Shown piece by piece: positions 44,756 to 53,264 of a stretch of 64,000 bases of DNA. The stretch is from positions 820,384-884,383 of the forward strand of contig NZ_KQ033877.1 of assembly GCF_000967245.1 (NCBI RefSeq), in the 5' to 3' direction. The notes beneath the pieces are model-generated. The model ran no database searches and was not told the DNA's origin. It was given only the letters and a program-made list of their open reading frames with translations. The first letter of the stretch is position 1; the number at the start of each line of letters is the position of its first letter. This DNA is from Bombilactobacillus mellis. GTDB lineage: Bacteria; Bacillota; Bacilli; Lactobacillales; Lactobacillaceae. The position numbers and the translations under genes are program-made.

Positions 44756-45796
44756 ATGAGTAGTGAATCAGTTTTAACCAAAAATATTATTCAATTTCCT
44801 GAAAATAGAAAATATGATATGACACTTTTGGGACGGATAGCAATTGATTTTAATCCGGTAGACTATTTTCAAACTTTAGCACAAAGTACTACTTTTAAAA
44901 AATATGTAGGTGGTTCTCCTGCTAATACTGCAGTCGGACTCAGTCGTTTAGGCAAAAAATGTGGTTTTTTTTCAGCAGTCTCCAAAGATCGCTTTGGTGA
45001 ATACGTTACAGAGTATTTTAAAAATGAGGGAATTGATACTACTCATATCATGACTTGTAAACATGGAGAGAGTTTGGGCCTAACTTTTACAGAGATTTTA
45101 TCTAAAGATGAAAGTAGTATTTTAATGTACCGCAATCAAATAGCAGATTTATCGTTAGAACCACAGATAATTGATGAAGACTATATTAAAGATTCCAAGT
45201 CCTTACTAATTTCAGGCACGGCTTTAGCAGCAAGTCCATCGCGAGAAGCTGCTTTAAAGGCAGCTGCTTTAGCACAAAAGACTAAGACACCGATCATTTT
45301 TGATATTGATTATCGTGCTTACAATTGGCAAAGTTCTGATGAAATTGCGGTATATTATGGTTTGATTGCTAATGTTGCTGATATAATCATGGGTTCCAGA
45401 GAAGAATTTGATTTAACCGAAAAATTATTAGGCTTAGCTGGAACTGATAAAAGTTCAGCCGATTATTGGTTTAATCAACGAGCCAAAATTGTGGTCATTA
45501 AGCATGGCAAGAAGGGTTCGACGGCTTATTTAAATAATGGTGAAGATTATTCAATTAAGCCTTTCCCAATTCAAGCTTTGAAATCTTTTGGCGGCGGAGA
45601 TGGATATGCAGCCGGCTTTCTCAATGGTGTCTTAAACGGCTGGGATATTATTGATTGTTTAGAAATGGGCAGCGCTGAAGCTGCAATGTTAGTTGCCAGT
45701 CATGGTTGTTCTGACTTTATGCCTCACGAACAAGAAGTGAAAGATTTTATCAAAAAGGAAAAGTCCCAATATGGTGATATGGTTGCGCGAGTATAG
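44756..45796 (+). CDS. iolC: 5-dehydro-2-deoxygluconokinase
   Basis: PfkB-family kinase phosphorylating 2-deoxy-5-keto-D-gluconate, fifth step of the pathway. 346 residues. GRIAIDF and GGSPANTAVGLSRLG at the N-terminus bind substrate; GGGDGYAAGF near the C-terminus holds the anion hole and catalytic Asp282. Shine-Dalgarno AAGGATAAGAAG before ATG 44756. Followed by a 292-bp gap before iolA with no strong terminator, so read-through is possible. Confidence 0.95.
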   Translation: MSSESVLTKNIIQFPENRKYDMTLLGRIAIDFNPVDYFQTLAQSTTFKKYVGGSPANTAVGLSRLGKKCGFFSAVSKDRFGEYVTEYFKNEGIDTTHIMTCKHGESLGLTFTEILSKDESSILMYRNQIADLSLEPQIIDEDYIKDSKSLLISGTALAASPSREAALKAAALAQKTKTPIIFDIDYRAYNWQSSDEIAVYYGLIANVADIIMGSREEFDLTEKLLGLAGTDKSSADYWFNQRAKIVVIKHGKKGSTAYLNNGEDYSIKPFPIQALKSFGGGDGYAAGFLNGVLNGWDIIDCLEMGSAEAAMLVASHGCSDFMPHEQEVKDFIKKEKSQYGDMVARV

Positions 45797-46088
45797 TTTT
45801 AAGATTAAAACTTTTGGTGATTGATTGTTACAGGATGATTTCTAATAATGAATAATAGTCATGATAATATTTTGGCTTTTTGATTCACAACTATAATAAT
45901 TCTGATATCCCAAGATTTGTAAAAAGAATTTTACTCTGAGTTAATTTAAATCAATGGACGATTAATTTTTTAAAAAATCTATATATAAGTACTATTTATA
46001 AATTATTAGGAGTTATCTTGTAGCAATCAATCACTTGTTTCGCTGCAATTTTTATGAGTTTACTGATGATACTATTAGGAGGAAGAAA
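45797..46088. other. Gap between iolC and iolA
   Basis: No gene. AGTTTTA/TAAAACT at 45795-45812 is a weak hairpin with few T residues after it. TATATAAG (about 45984) could be a -10 for a separate iolA promoter. No cre match seen. Confidence 0.35.
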
Positions 46089-47543
46089 ATGGCTCGAATT
46101 TTAAAAAATTATATTAATGGTCAATGGGTACCTAGTCAGGCCACCGAAACTTTAGACGTGATTAACCCCGCTACCGAAGAAGTGATTGCTCAAGTACCAC
46201 TATCACCAGCTGAGGATACTAATCAAGCAATTCAGGCGGCACAAACAGCTTTTCAATCCTGGAAAAAAGTAGCCGTTCCGAAGCGAGGACGCTATTTCTT
46301 TAAGTTACAGAACTTATTAATGGAACATAAGCAAGAATTGGCTCGTTTAGTGACTATGGAAAATGGTAAAGCGTTATCGGAATCTTTAGGTGAAGTCCAA
46401 CGTGGAATTGAAAATGTGGAAAATGCAGCTAGCATTACTAATTTAATGATGGGCGATTCCATTTCTACCGGTGCTACAGATATTGAAATTACTAATTATC
46501 GCTATCCAATTGGAGTTATTGGTGGAATTACACCGTTTAATTTTCCGATGATGGTTCCTTTTTGGATTTTCCCAATGGCTTTAGCAACAGGAAATACTGT
46601 GGTTTTAAAACCTTCTGAAAAAGCGCCAATGTTGATGGAAAAAGTTGTGGAACTAGTCGAGCAGGCAGGTTTTCCAAAGGGTGTTTTAAATGTTGTTTAT
46701 GGAGCTCATGATGTCGTGAATACACTTTTAGAAAATCCTCTAGTTAAAGGCATTAGTTTTGTCGGTTCTAAGAATGTAGGAGAATATGTTTACCGCACCG
46801 GTGCGCAGAATCTGAAGCGGGTTCAGGCTTTAACCGGTGCTAAAAATCACGTTATTGTCCTAAAAGATGCTAATTTAGATAGTGCTGTGAAAAATATCAT
46901 TGGAGGAGCCTTTGGTTCTGCAGGTGAGCGTTGCATGTCGGCATCAGTTATTGTATTGGAAGAAGCAATCGCGGATGAATTTTTAGCTAAATTTAAAAAG
47001 GCTGCTCAGGAAATTAAAATTGGTAATGGTTTAGACGAAGGAGTCTTTTTAGGACCAGTGATTCGTAAAGATGCTCAAGAGCGCACCTTTAATTACATTA
47101 AAAAGGGAATAGATGAAGGTGCCGATTTAATCTTAGACGGACGAAAAAACCTGCCGGAAAAGGGATATTTTGTAGGTCCAACTATTTTTGACAATGTCAC
47201 CACTGATATGACTATTTGGAAAGACGAAATGTTTGCTCCTGTAGCCTGCATTGTTCGCGTTCCCGATGTCAAAGCTGCTGTTGCATTAGCTGATCAATCA
47301 GAATTTGCGAATGGGGCATGTATTTTTACAAACAATGCTTCAGCGATTCGTTATTTCCGGGAAAACATTGATGCGGGTATGTTAGGCATTAACTTGGGAG
47401 TACCGGCACCGTTAGCTTGGTTTTCTTTCTCAGGTTGGAAGAACTCTTTCTTTGGCGATCTGCATGCTAATGGTAAAGATAGTGTAGAATTCTATACACA
47501 TCGTAAGGTTGTAACTGCGCGTTATGCAGAATCCGAATTATAA
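46089..47543 (+). CDS. iolA: Methylmalonate/malonate-semialdehyde dehydrogenase (acylating)
   Basis: CoA-dependent aldehyde dehydrogenase converting malonate semialdehyde to acetyl-CoA and CO2, last step of the pathway. 484 residues from ATG 46089, preceded by AGGAGGAAG (the longer frame is spurious). Motifs: [22 protein letters not shown] and catalytic Cys282 in [10 protein letters not shown]. Followed by a strong terminator that closes unit 1. Together with iolK the cell has two outlets for malonate semialdehyde. Confidence 0.95.
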   Translation: MARILKNYINGQWVPSQATETLDVINPATEEVIAQVPLSPAEDTNQAIQAAQTAFQSWKKVAVPKRGRYFFKLQNLLMEHKQELARLVTMENGKALSESLGEVQRGIENVENAASITNLMMGDSISTGATDIEITNYRYPIGVIGGITPFNFPMMVPFWIFPMALATGNTVVLKPSEKAPMLMEKVVELVEQAGFPKGVLNVVYGAHDVVNTLLENPLVKGISFVGSKNVGEYVYRTGAQNLKRVQALTGAKNHVIVLKDANLDSAVKNIIGGAFGSAGERCMSASVIVLEEAIADEFLAKFKKAAQEIKIGNGLDEGVFLGPVIRKDAQERTFNYIKKGIDEGADLILDGRKNLPEKGYFVGPTIFDNVTTDMTIWKDEMFAPVACIVRVPDVKAAVALADQSEFANGACIFTNNASAIRYFRENIDAGMLGINLGVPAPLAWFSFSGWKNSFFGDLHANGKDSVEFYTHRKVVTARYAESEL

Positions 47544-47556
47544 TTTTTATTTTTGT

Positions 47557-47602
47557 AAGGACTAATTAGACCAAATATTTGGTATAAGTTAGTCCTTTTT
47601 TT
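47557..47602 (+). terminator. Terminator after iolA
   Basis: AAGGACTAA (47557-47565) pairs with TTAGTCCTT (47589-47597), then a T run. Confidence 0.88.
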
Positions 47603-47670
47603 GATAAGTAATAAAGTTTTAGTTTGAGTAATTATTGTTATTTTATTATATTATTTTGGACCTATTTTGG

Positions 47671-47712
47671 TTGACTTATGGTGGAAATCAATTTACAATG
47701 AAAGCGGTTTAA
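47671..47712 (+). promoter_or_regulatory. Unit 2 promoter with cre site
   Basis: TTGACT (47671-47676), 17-bp spacer, TACAAT (47694-47699), directly followed by TGAAAGCGGTTTAA (47699-47712), which matches the cre consensus at 13 of 14 positions. CcpA bound there would block initiation. Confidence 0.8.
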
Positions 47713-47738
47713 AAAATAATACAAAGGAGGTTAAACGG

Positions 47739-48686
47739 ATGCAATTGTCGTTAATAACTGATGTCCTAGGTGATTTGCCCTATACCGAAATGTTAGATAA
47801 AGTCAAAAGTTATGGCATTGATGCTGTAGAAATGACGTCTGGTGGTTGGGGCGGATGTCAGCATGTTGATACTCAACGCTTATTGGAAGATGATGATTAC
47901 TTCCAGGCTTACGTTGAGGAATTTAAAAAACGTGATATTAAGATTGTGGCCTTAAACTGTTCAGGAAATCCTTTAGCACCGGGAGAAATGGGGCAAAGGC
48001 ATTCTCAAACTGCTTATCAAACCATAGAATTGGCCAGCAAATTGGGTGTTGAAAAAGTGGTGATGATGAGTGGCTTGCCTGCGGGCTCACCGGAAGATAA
48101 AACTCCGAATTGGATTTCTTCAACTATTTCATGGCCAGATTATATGCCCGATGTTTTAAAGTATCAATGGCAAGACGTTGCAATTCCTTGGTGGAAGAAA
48201 TTTACCCAGTTCGCAAAAGATCATGGGATTAATAAAATTGCATTGGAAGAATTTCCTAGTCAGTTAGTTTATAACCCCAGAACTCTCCTTTATTTGCGAA
48301 ATGAAGTTAGTGACATTATTGGTATGAATTTGGATCCTTCGCATATGATTATTATGGGATCAGATCCTATTGCCACAATCAGACCGCTAGCAGAAGCTGG
48401 AGCTATCTTTCATGTTCATGGTAAGGATGCTCGTATTGAAAGAGGGATGGCTGCTGTTAATGGTTTAGTTGAAACAAAAAAGGTTGATGAATCTTGGGCT
48501 AGATCTTGGAATTATGTAGCTGTGGGCTGCGGTCAAAGTATTAACTGGTGGAAAGAGTTCTTTTCTGTCCTAAGGATGTCGGGTTATAACGATTATGTAT
48601 CCTTAGAAATGGAAGATTTAACAATGAGTGTTGATGCCGGTATAAAAACATCGATTGCGGCTTTAAATGAGTCATTAAGCAAGTAG
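47739..48686 (+). CDS. TIM-barrel sugar isomerase/epimerase-family protein (3-keto-glycoside type?)
   Basis: 315 residues from ATG 47739 (AAAGGAGG upstream). Xylose-isomerase-like TIM barrel (AP endonuclease 2 superfamily). Metal and active-site strips: ALEEFP (Glu), NLDPSHM (Asp-His), FHVHGKD (His-His-Asp) and SLEMED (Glu). The NLDPSHM plus HVHGKD combination, with a following Trp-rich stretch, resembles proteins paired with Gfo/Idh/MocA oxidoreductases in 3-keto-sugar and glycoside cleavage pathways more than IolE. First gene of unit 2. Exact reaction unknown. Confidence 0.7.
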   Translation: MQLSLITDVLGDLPYTEMLDKVKSYGIDAVEMTSGGWGGCQHVDTQRLLEDDDYFQAYVEEFKKRDIKIVALNCSGNPLAPGEMGQRHSQTAYQTIELASKLGVEKVVMMSGLPAGSPEDKTPNWISSTISWPDYMPDVLKYQWQDVAIPWWKKFTQFAKDHGINKIALEEFPSQLVYNPRTLLYLRNEVSDIIGMNLDPSHMIIMGSDPIATIRPLAEAGAIFHVHGKDARIERGMAAVNGLVETKKVDESWARSWNYVAVGCGQSINWWKEFFSVLRMSGYNDYVSLEMEDLTMSVDAGIKTSIAALNESLSK

Positions 48687-48719
48687 ATAATTTTGTTTGT
48701 TAATTTATAGGAGGAAAAA

Positions 48720-49736
48720 ATGCTGAGATTTGGAGTTATTGGTTGCGGTTATATTTGTCATGTTCATGTCAATGATATTGTTAATAATTTACATGGAGCA
48801 AAAATTACGGCGATTTATGATGTTAATAAGAAATCTGCAGAGCAAGTGATTAGCGAATTCAAGTTAGGAATTCAGCCCTCCAACTCAATTGATGAATTAA
48901 TTGAATCACCTGAAGTAGATGCAGTCTTAGTATTCAGTAAAAATGATACTCATACTGAACCCATTTTAAAGTCCTTGGCAGCCGATAAACCGGTTTTTAC
49001 TGAGAAACCATTAGCAACCACAGTTGAAGAAGCAAAGCAAATTGTAGATGCAGAAGTTAAAAAAGGCAAACGTTTGATTCAAGTAGGATTTATGCGGCGC
49101 TATGATCCTTATTATCAAGAATTAAAACAAACTATTGATAAGGGTGAAATTGGAGCTCCTCTATTAGGTTATTGTCGGCATTTTGCACCGGCTCCGCCAA
49201 ATGATTATTATAAAACCTCAGATGTTATTAATGATACTTTTGTCCATGAAATCAGTGTTATAAGTTGGCTCTTTAATGATGAATATCAATCTGTCCAGGT
49301 TCAATATGCTCGGCCTAATAGTACTAATACAGCTTCAGAATTGCAGGAGCCACAGGTAGCAACGCTAAAATTAAAAAACGGTGCTATTATTAACACTTAT
49401 TTAAATATTAATTCTCATTACGGTTATGAAGTTAAATGTCAAGTAATTGGTGAAACCGGAATTGCCGAATTACCTGATATGCCATCCACACGGATTCATA
49501 AAGATGAAAAAATTTATAATTCAGTACCAATAGAATCAGGTGGGCGTTTTGCCAAGGCTTTCCAATTGGAATTTCAAGACTTTATTGATCATGTTTCTAA
49601 AGGAGAAGAACCGGCTGGACCAAGTGCTTGGACAGGCTACATGGCAGCTATTACTTGTGCTAAAGCAACCGAAAGTTTGCAGACTAATCAAGTTGTAGAT
49701 ATCACTTTTGGAGAACAGCCTGATATTTATAAATAG
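48720..49736 (+). CDS. Gfo/Idh/MocA-family oxidoreductase (inositol dehydrogenase-like)
   Basis: NAD(P)-dependent dehydrogenase of polyols or sugars. 338 residues. Rossmann loop GVIGCGYICHVHV at the N-terminus, catalytic Lys in FTEKPL (about 97), and the substrate-side His in DTFVHEISV. GGAGG lies 5 nt before ATG. Second gene in unit 2; the three oxidoreductases here differ from one another, so they likely act on different positions or isomers. Confidence 0.85.
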   Translation: MLRFGVIGCGYICHVHVNDIVNNLHGAKITAIYDVNKKSAEQVISEFKLGIQPSNSIDELIESPEVDAVLVFSKNDTHTEPILKSLAADKPVFTEKPLATTVEEAKQIVDAEVKKGKRLIQVGFMRRYDPYYQELKQTIDKGEIGAPLLGYCRHFAPAPPNDYYKTSDVINDTFVHEISVISWLFNDEYQSVQVQYARPNSTNTASELQEPQVATLKLKNGAIINTYLNINSHYGYEVKCQVIGETGIAELPDMPSTRIHKDEKIYNSVPIESGGRFAKAFQLEFQDFIDHVSKGEEPAGPSAWTGYMAAITCAKATESLQTNQVVDITFGEQPDIYK

Positions 49737-49799
49737 TGATGATCCTTTAATGATCTTGTGATTAGTAATTACTTCCTGAAGGGATGTACTAATTAGAGA

Positions 49800-50827
49800 A
49801 TGAACAATCCAAAAATTAAAATAGCTGTAATTGGTTTAGGACGACTGGGTTCCTTTCATGCCCAGAATATCGTGAATCGGGTCGATTCCTTAGAGTTAGT
49901 TGCAGTTTGTGCTGCTGAAAACCAATTACAATGGGCTCAAGATAATTTAAATGTAAACGCTGTATATACTGATTATAAAAAATGATTGACAATGAACCAT
50001 TAGATGCAGTTGTCATTGCAAGTCCTACAGCTCTACACCCGGAAATGACTATTTATGCTTTAAATGCAGGGCTGCACGTTTTTTGTGAAAAGCCCCTAGG
50101 AATCAATTTAAGTTCGGTTGATGAAATGATATCTGTCATTAACTCTCATCCACACCAAATATTTCAATCAGGTTTTATGCGTCGTTTTGATAAATCCTAT
50201 CAATATGCTAAAAAAATGGTTAGTCAAGGAGCAATAGGAGATATTATTTATTTGCGTGGATACGGTGTAGATCCACTTTCCGGAATGGAAGGCTTTACTA
50301 AATTTGCTGCAGCAGCTGATAGTGGTGGAATTTTCTTAGATATGAATATTCATGATATTGATTTGGTAAGATGGTTTAGTGGCCATGAGCCGGTGAGAGT
50401 TTGGGCTTTAGCCAATAATATTGCAGCTCCAGAACTAAAAGATCTTGGTGAATATGAAACTGGAGTGGCTCAGTTGGAAATGGACAATGGCAGCATTGCA
50501 ACACTATTGGGGGGACGTCATGCTGCTCACGGATATCAAGTTGAATTGGAAGTCATGGGAGCCAATGGTTGGCTTCGAATAGGAGAACATTCGGAGAAAA
50601 ATTTGGTAACTATTTTTAATCAGGAAGGTATAGTTCGACCCGCATTTCAGGACTTTATTGAAAGATTTAATCAAGCTTTTATTCTTGAGTTACAAGATTT
50701 TGCCAACAATATTATAAAGGGTCAACAGCCTTCAATTACTGTCGAAGATGGCCTTAAAGCGCTGAAAATTGCTAAAGCCTGTCAAGAGTCTGTAAATACT
50801 GGAAAAATTGTTGATATAAAATTATAG
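49800..50827 (+). pseudogene. Inositol dehydrogenase-like Gfo/Idh/MocA gene split by a frameshift
   Basis: Two frames together give one normal oxidoreductase. 49800-49985 encodes the Rossmann start (VIGLGRLGSFHAQN to TDYKK). It stops at TGA, right after six A residues (49977-49982). 49982-50827 continues in the -1 frame with DAVVIASPTALHPE, FCEKPLG and GGIFLDMNIHDIDLVRW. One more A would restore the frame. ATG of part 2 overlaps the stop (ATGA), so reinitiation or -1 slippage at AAAAAA-TGA is conceivable; otherwise it is a recent pseudogene or a homopolymer sequencing error. The rest is undamaged. Closest in motifs to iolG. Confidence 0.8.
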
Positions 50828-50840
50828 GAAGGACAGCATT

Positions 50841-51785
50841 ATGACTATTTATATTAGTGGAGCGCCTTGTTGCTGGGGAGTGGATGATGCCAACAATCCC
50901 TATTTACCCGATTGGAAACAAGTTGTCCAAGAAGCACATCAAGCTGGTTTTACCGGTATGGAATTAGGTCCTTATACTTATATGCCGACTAATTTATCCG
51001 ATTTATTACCAGTTTTGAAACAAAACAACATTACAATTATGACTGGTACAATTTTTGAAGATTTAATCTCTGAAGAACATTTTCCCGATATAATTGAAGA
51101 AACAGAAAATATTTGTCAACTCGTTTCACAATTACCTCAAAAAGAAAAGCAACCTCATCAACATTACCCAACTCCTTACTTAACAATTATGGATTTCAGT
51201 GATAATGATCCTGCTCATTTAGCGCGTGATTATAATGCGGGTCATCCGGATCGCGCTGAGAGATTGGATGCAGCAAAGTGGAATTTGTTAATGGATCATA
51301 TTAAGCAAATTTGTGCAATAGCTGCAAAATATCATGTACGTCCGGTAGTTCATCCGCATGCTGGAGGCTTTATTGAGTTTGAAGATGAGATTGCTAAGTT
51401 AGTTCAAGATATACCTTATGAAGTGGCTGGACTTTGCTTAGATACGGGACATTTGTATTATTCCAAAATGGATCCGGAAACAATGCTGCGTAAGTATTGG
51501 GATCGCGTGGATTATATTCATTTTAAAGATATTGATCAGCAAAAATATGAAGAAGTAATGCAAGAAAAAATTAAATTTTTTGATGCTTGTGCTGATCAGG
51601 TTATGTGCCCTATCGGTAAAGGAATAATTGATTATGAAAGACTACATGTTTTATTAGCAGATGAGCTAAAATATGAAGGCTTTATTACCATTGAGCAAGA
51701 AAGAGATCCCAGAAATAGCGATAGTAGTTTACAAGATGTTAAACAAAGTGTTGACTACCTAAAAGCAGTTGGTTTTAAACAATAG
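50841..51785 (+). CDS. TIM-barrel isomerase/dehydratase-like protein (IolE/IolH relative)
   Basis: 314 residues, xylose-isomerase-like TIM barrel. Starts SGAPCCWGVDDANN, has VVHPHAGGFIE, LCLDTGHLYY and DYIHFKDID (metal-binding His/Asp/Glu), and ends with FITIEQERDP. The HPHAGG, DTGH and HFKD strips are shared with inosose dehydratase IolE and its relatives, but the true IolE is more likely the gene at 60.4 kb. It lies 13 nt after the split dehydrogenase gene. Possibly a dehydratase or epimerase for another cyclitol or a keto sugar. Confidence 0.75.
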   Translation: MTIYISGAPCCWGVDDANNPYLPDWKQVVQEAHQAGFTGMELGPYTYMPTNLSDLLPVLKQNNITIMTGTIFEDLISEEHFPDIIEETENICQLVSQLPQKEKQPHQHYPTPYLTIMDFSDNDPAHLARDYNAGHPDRAERLDAAKWNLLMDHIKQICAIAAKYHVRPVVHPHAGGFIEFEDEIAKLVQDIPYEVAGLCLDTGHLYYSKMDPETMLRKYWDRVDYIHFKDIDQQKYEEVMQEKIKFFDACADQVMCPIGKGIIDYERLHVLLADELKYEGFITIEQERDPRNSDSSLQDVKQSVDYLKAVGFKQ

Positions 51786-51835
51786 TATCAACTGTAATTG
51801 TTACTTAATTAAATTCCAAATGGGAGGAATAAATT

Positions 51836-52999
51836 ATGAATTATGGAGAAAAAAAATTAGATCGTCCGATTCGCGTTGGTATGGTTGGCGGTGGCCGTGG
51901 TGGCCAAATTGGCTATATTCATCGGATGGCTGCAACTCGTGACTTCAATTTTCAGCTAATTGCTGGTGCATTTGATGTTAATCCAGAGCGTGGGCGTGAT
52001 TTTGGGATTAATTTACACATCGATCCTAGTCGGCTTTATGATGATTATAAAGAAATGTTTGCTAAAGAAAAAGAACGTGATGACGGAATTGAAGCGGTAA
52101 TCATCGCCACTCCTAACTATTTACATTATGAAATTACTAAGGCGGCTCTAGAGAATGATTTACATGTAGTTTGTGAAAAGCCGATGACTTTTACTGTTAA
52201 AGAAGCCGAAGATTTAAAAGAGTTAAGTGAAAAACATAAAAAAATCTTAGCCACAACTTTTGCTTATTCTGGTTATCAAATGATTGAACAAGCTCGACAA
52301 ATGGTTAAGCACGGAGATTTGGGTGATATTAGAGTTATTAATATGGTTTATGCTCATGGTTATCATAACGTTGCAGTTGAAAAGCATAATGCTAGTACTA
52401 AATGGCGAGTTGATCCTAAAATGGCAGGTCCCAGCTACGTTTTAGGTGATATTGGAATTCATGTCCTGTATCTTTCCCGTATTATCTGCCCAGAATTAAA
52501 AATTAAAAAATTAATGTGTTCTCGTCAGAGTTTTGTTAAAAGCCGGGCTCCTCTAGAAGATAACGCAATGACAATTCAAAAGTATAATAATGGGGCAGTG
52601 GGCTACTTGTGGTCAAGTTGTGTAAATAGCGGCTCTATGTATGGCATGAAAATTAGAATTGTAGGTGAAAAGGCTAGTATCGAATGGCATGAAGATCATC
52701 CTTATGCTTTATCTTATGAAGTTCAAGGAGAACCGCAAAAGATTATGGTTAAAGGTGCCGATTATTTATATCCTGAAGCTCGAGAAGATGATCGCGGAGC
52801 AACCGATGTGGTAGAAGGACTCTTTGAATCTTGGGCTAATTTGTATAGCCGCTTTGCTCAAGCGATGTATGCTATTGATCATGGAAAGACTTACGATAAA
52901 TGGTATCCAAATGTCAATGATGGTCTCGAAGCAGTGCGCTGGATTGAAAATTGTGTTAAATCTGCTGATAATGGGGCTTCTTGGATTGATTATAAGTAA
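51836..52999 (+). CDS. Gfo/Idh/MocA oxidoreductase of the long (about 390-residue) type
   Basis: 387 residues, longer than its neighbours. MVGGGRGGQIGYIHR Rossmann loop, VVCEKPMTF with catalytic Lys, GYHNVAVEKHN insertion and VLGDIGIHVLYL with the active-site His. This length and the GYIHR/KWRVDPK pattern match a subgroup that includes sugar 3-dehydrogenases such as levoglucosan dehydrogenase. That is family knowledge, not proof of substrate. Last gene of unit 2, followed by a strong terminator. Confidence 0.8.
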   Translation: MNYGEKKLDRPIRVGMVGGGRGGQIGYIHRMAATRDFNFQLIAGAFDVNPERGRDFGINLHIDPSRLYDDYKEMFAKEKERDDGIEAVIIATPNYLHYEITKAALENDLHVVCEKPMTFTVKEAEDLKELSEKHKKILATTFAYSGYQMIEQARQMVKHGDLGDIRVINMVYAHGYHNVAVEKHNASTKWRVDPKMAGPSYVLGDIGIHVLYLSRIICPELKIKKLMCSRQSFVKSRAPLEDNAMTIQKYNNGAVGYLWSSCVNSGSMYGMKIRIVGEKASIEWHEDHPYALSYEVQGEPQKIMVKGADYLYPEAREDDRGATDVVEGLFESWANLYSRFAQAMYAIDHGKTYDKWYPNVNDGLEAVRWIENCVKSADNGASWIDYK

Positions 53000-53024
53000 A
53001 AAAGGATAGTTAATATTAAGTGTA

Positions 53025-53065
53025 AAAAAGGGTTTAAAGCAACTGGATTGTTTTAAACCCTTTTT
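53025..53065 (+). terminator. Terminator of unit 2
   Basis: AAAAAGGGTTTAAA (53025-53038) pairs with TTTAAACCCTTTTT (53052-53065). Confidence 0.9.
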
Positions 53066-53110
53066 ATAATATTATGATAATTTTGTGATTATATTATTAA
53101 TACATTATGA

Positions 53111-53159
53111 TTGACTTACATCAGAAAATATATTATATTGTCAATTGTAAGGGTTTACA
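53111..53159 (+). promoter_or_regulatory. Unit 3 promoter with cre site
   Basis: TTGACT (53111-53116), 17-bp spacer, TATATT (53134-53139). TGTAAGGGTTTACA (53146-53159) follows, a near-palindrome matching the cre consensus at 13 of 14 positions. The leader to iolD is about 110 nt and includes GGAGGTG at 53171-53177 that serves no obvious gene. Confidence 0.78.
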
Positions 53160-53264
53160 AATGATGATCTGGAGGTGTCGAGGTAAAAGAAAAACCTTAT
53201 TATCATTATCGTCTTAAATCTATTTTAAAGCAGTTTTAACAATATTATGTAAGGAGGACAAGTG

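Noticed and set aside
53161-53239. Mini-frames in the iolD leader after GGAGGTG (18 codons from ATG 53161, or a 18-19 codon frame from about 53183)
   Set aside because: Start codons do not fit the Shine-Dalgarno spacing and no codon pattern suggests an attenuating leader peptide.
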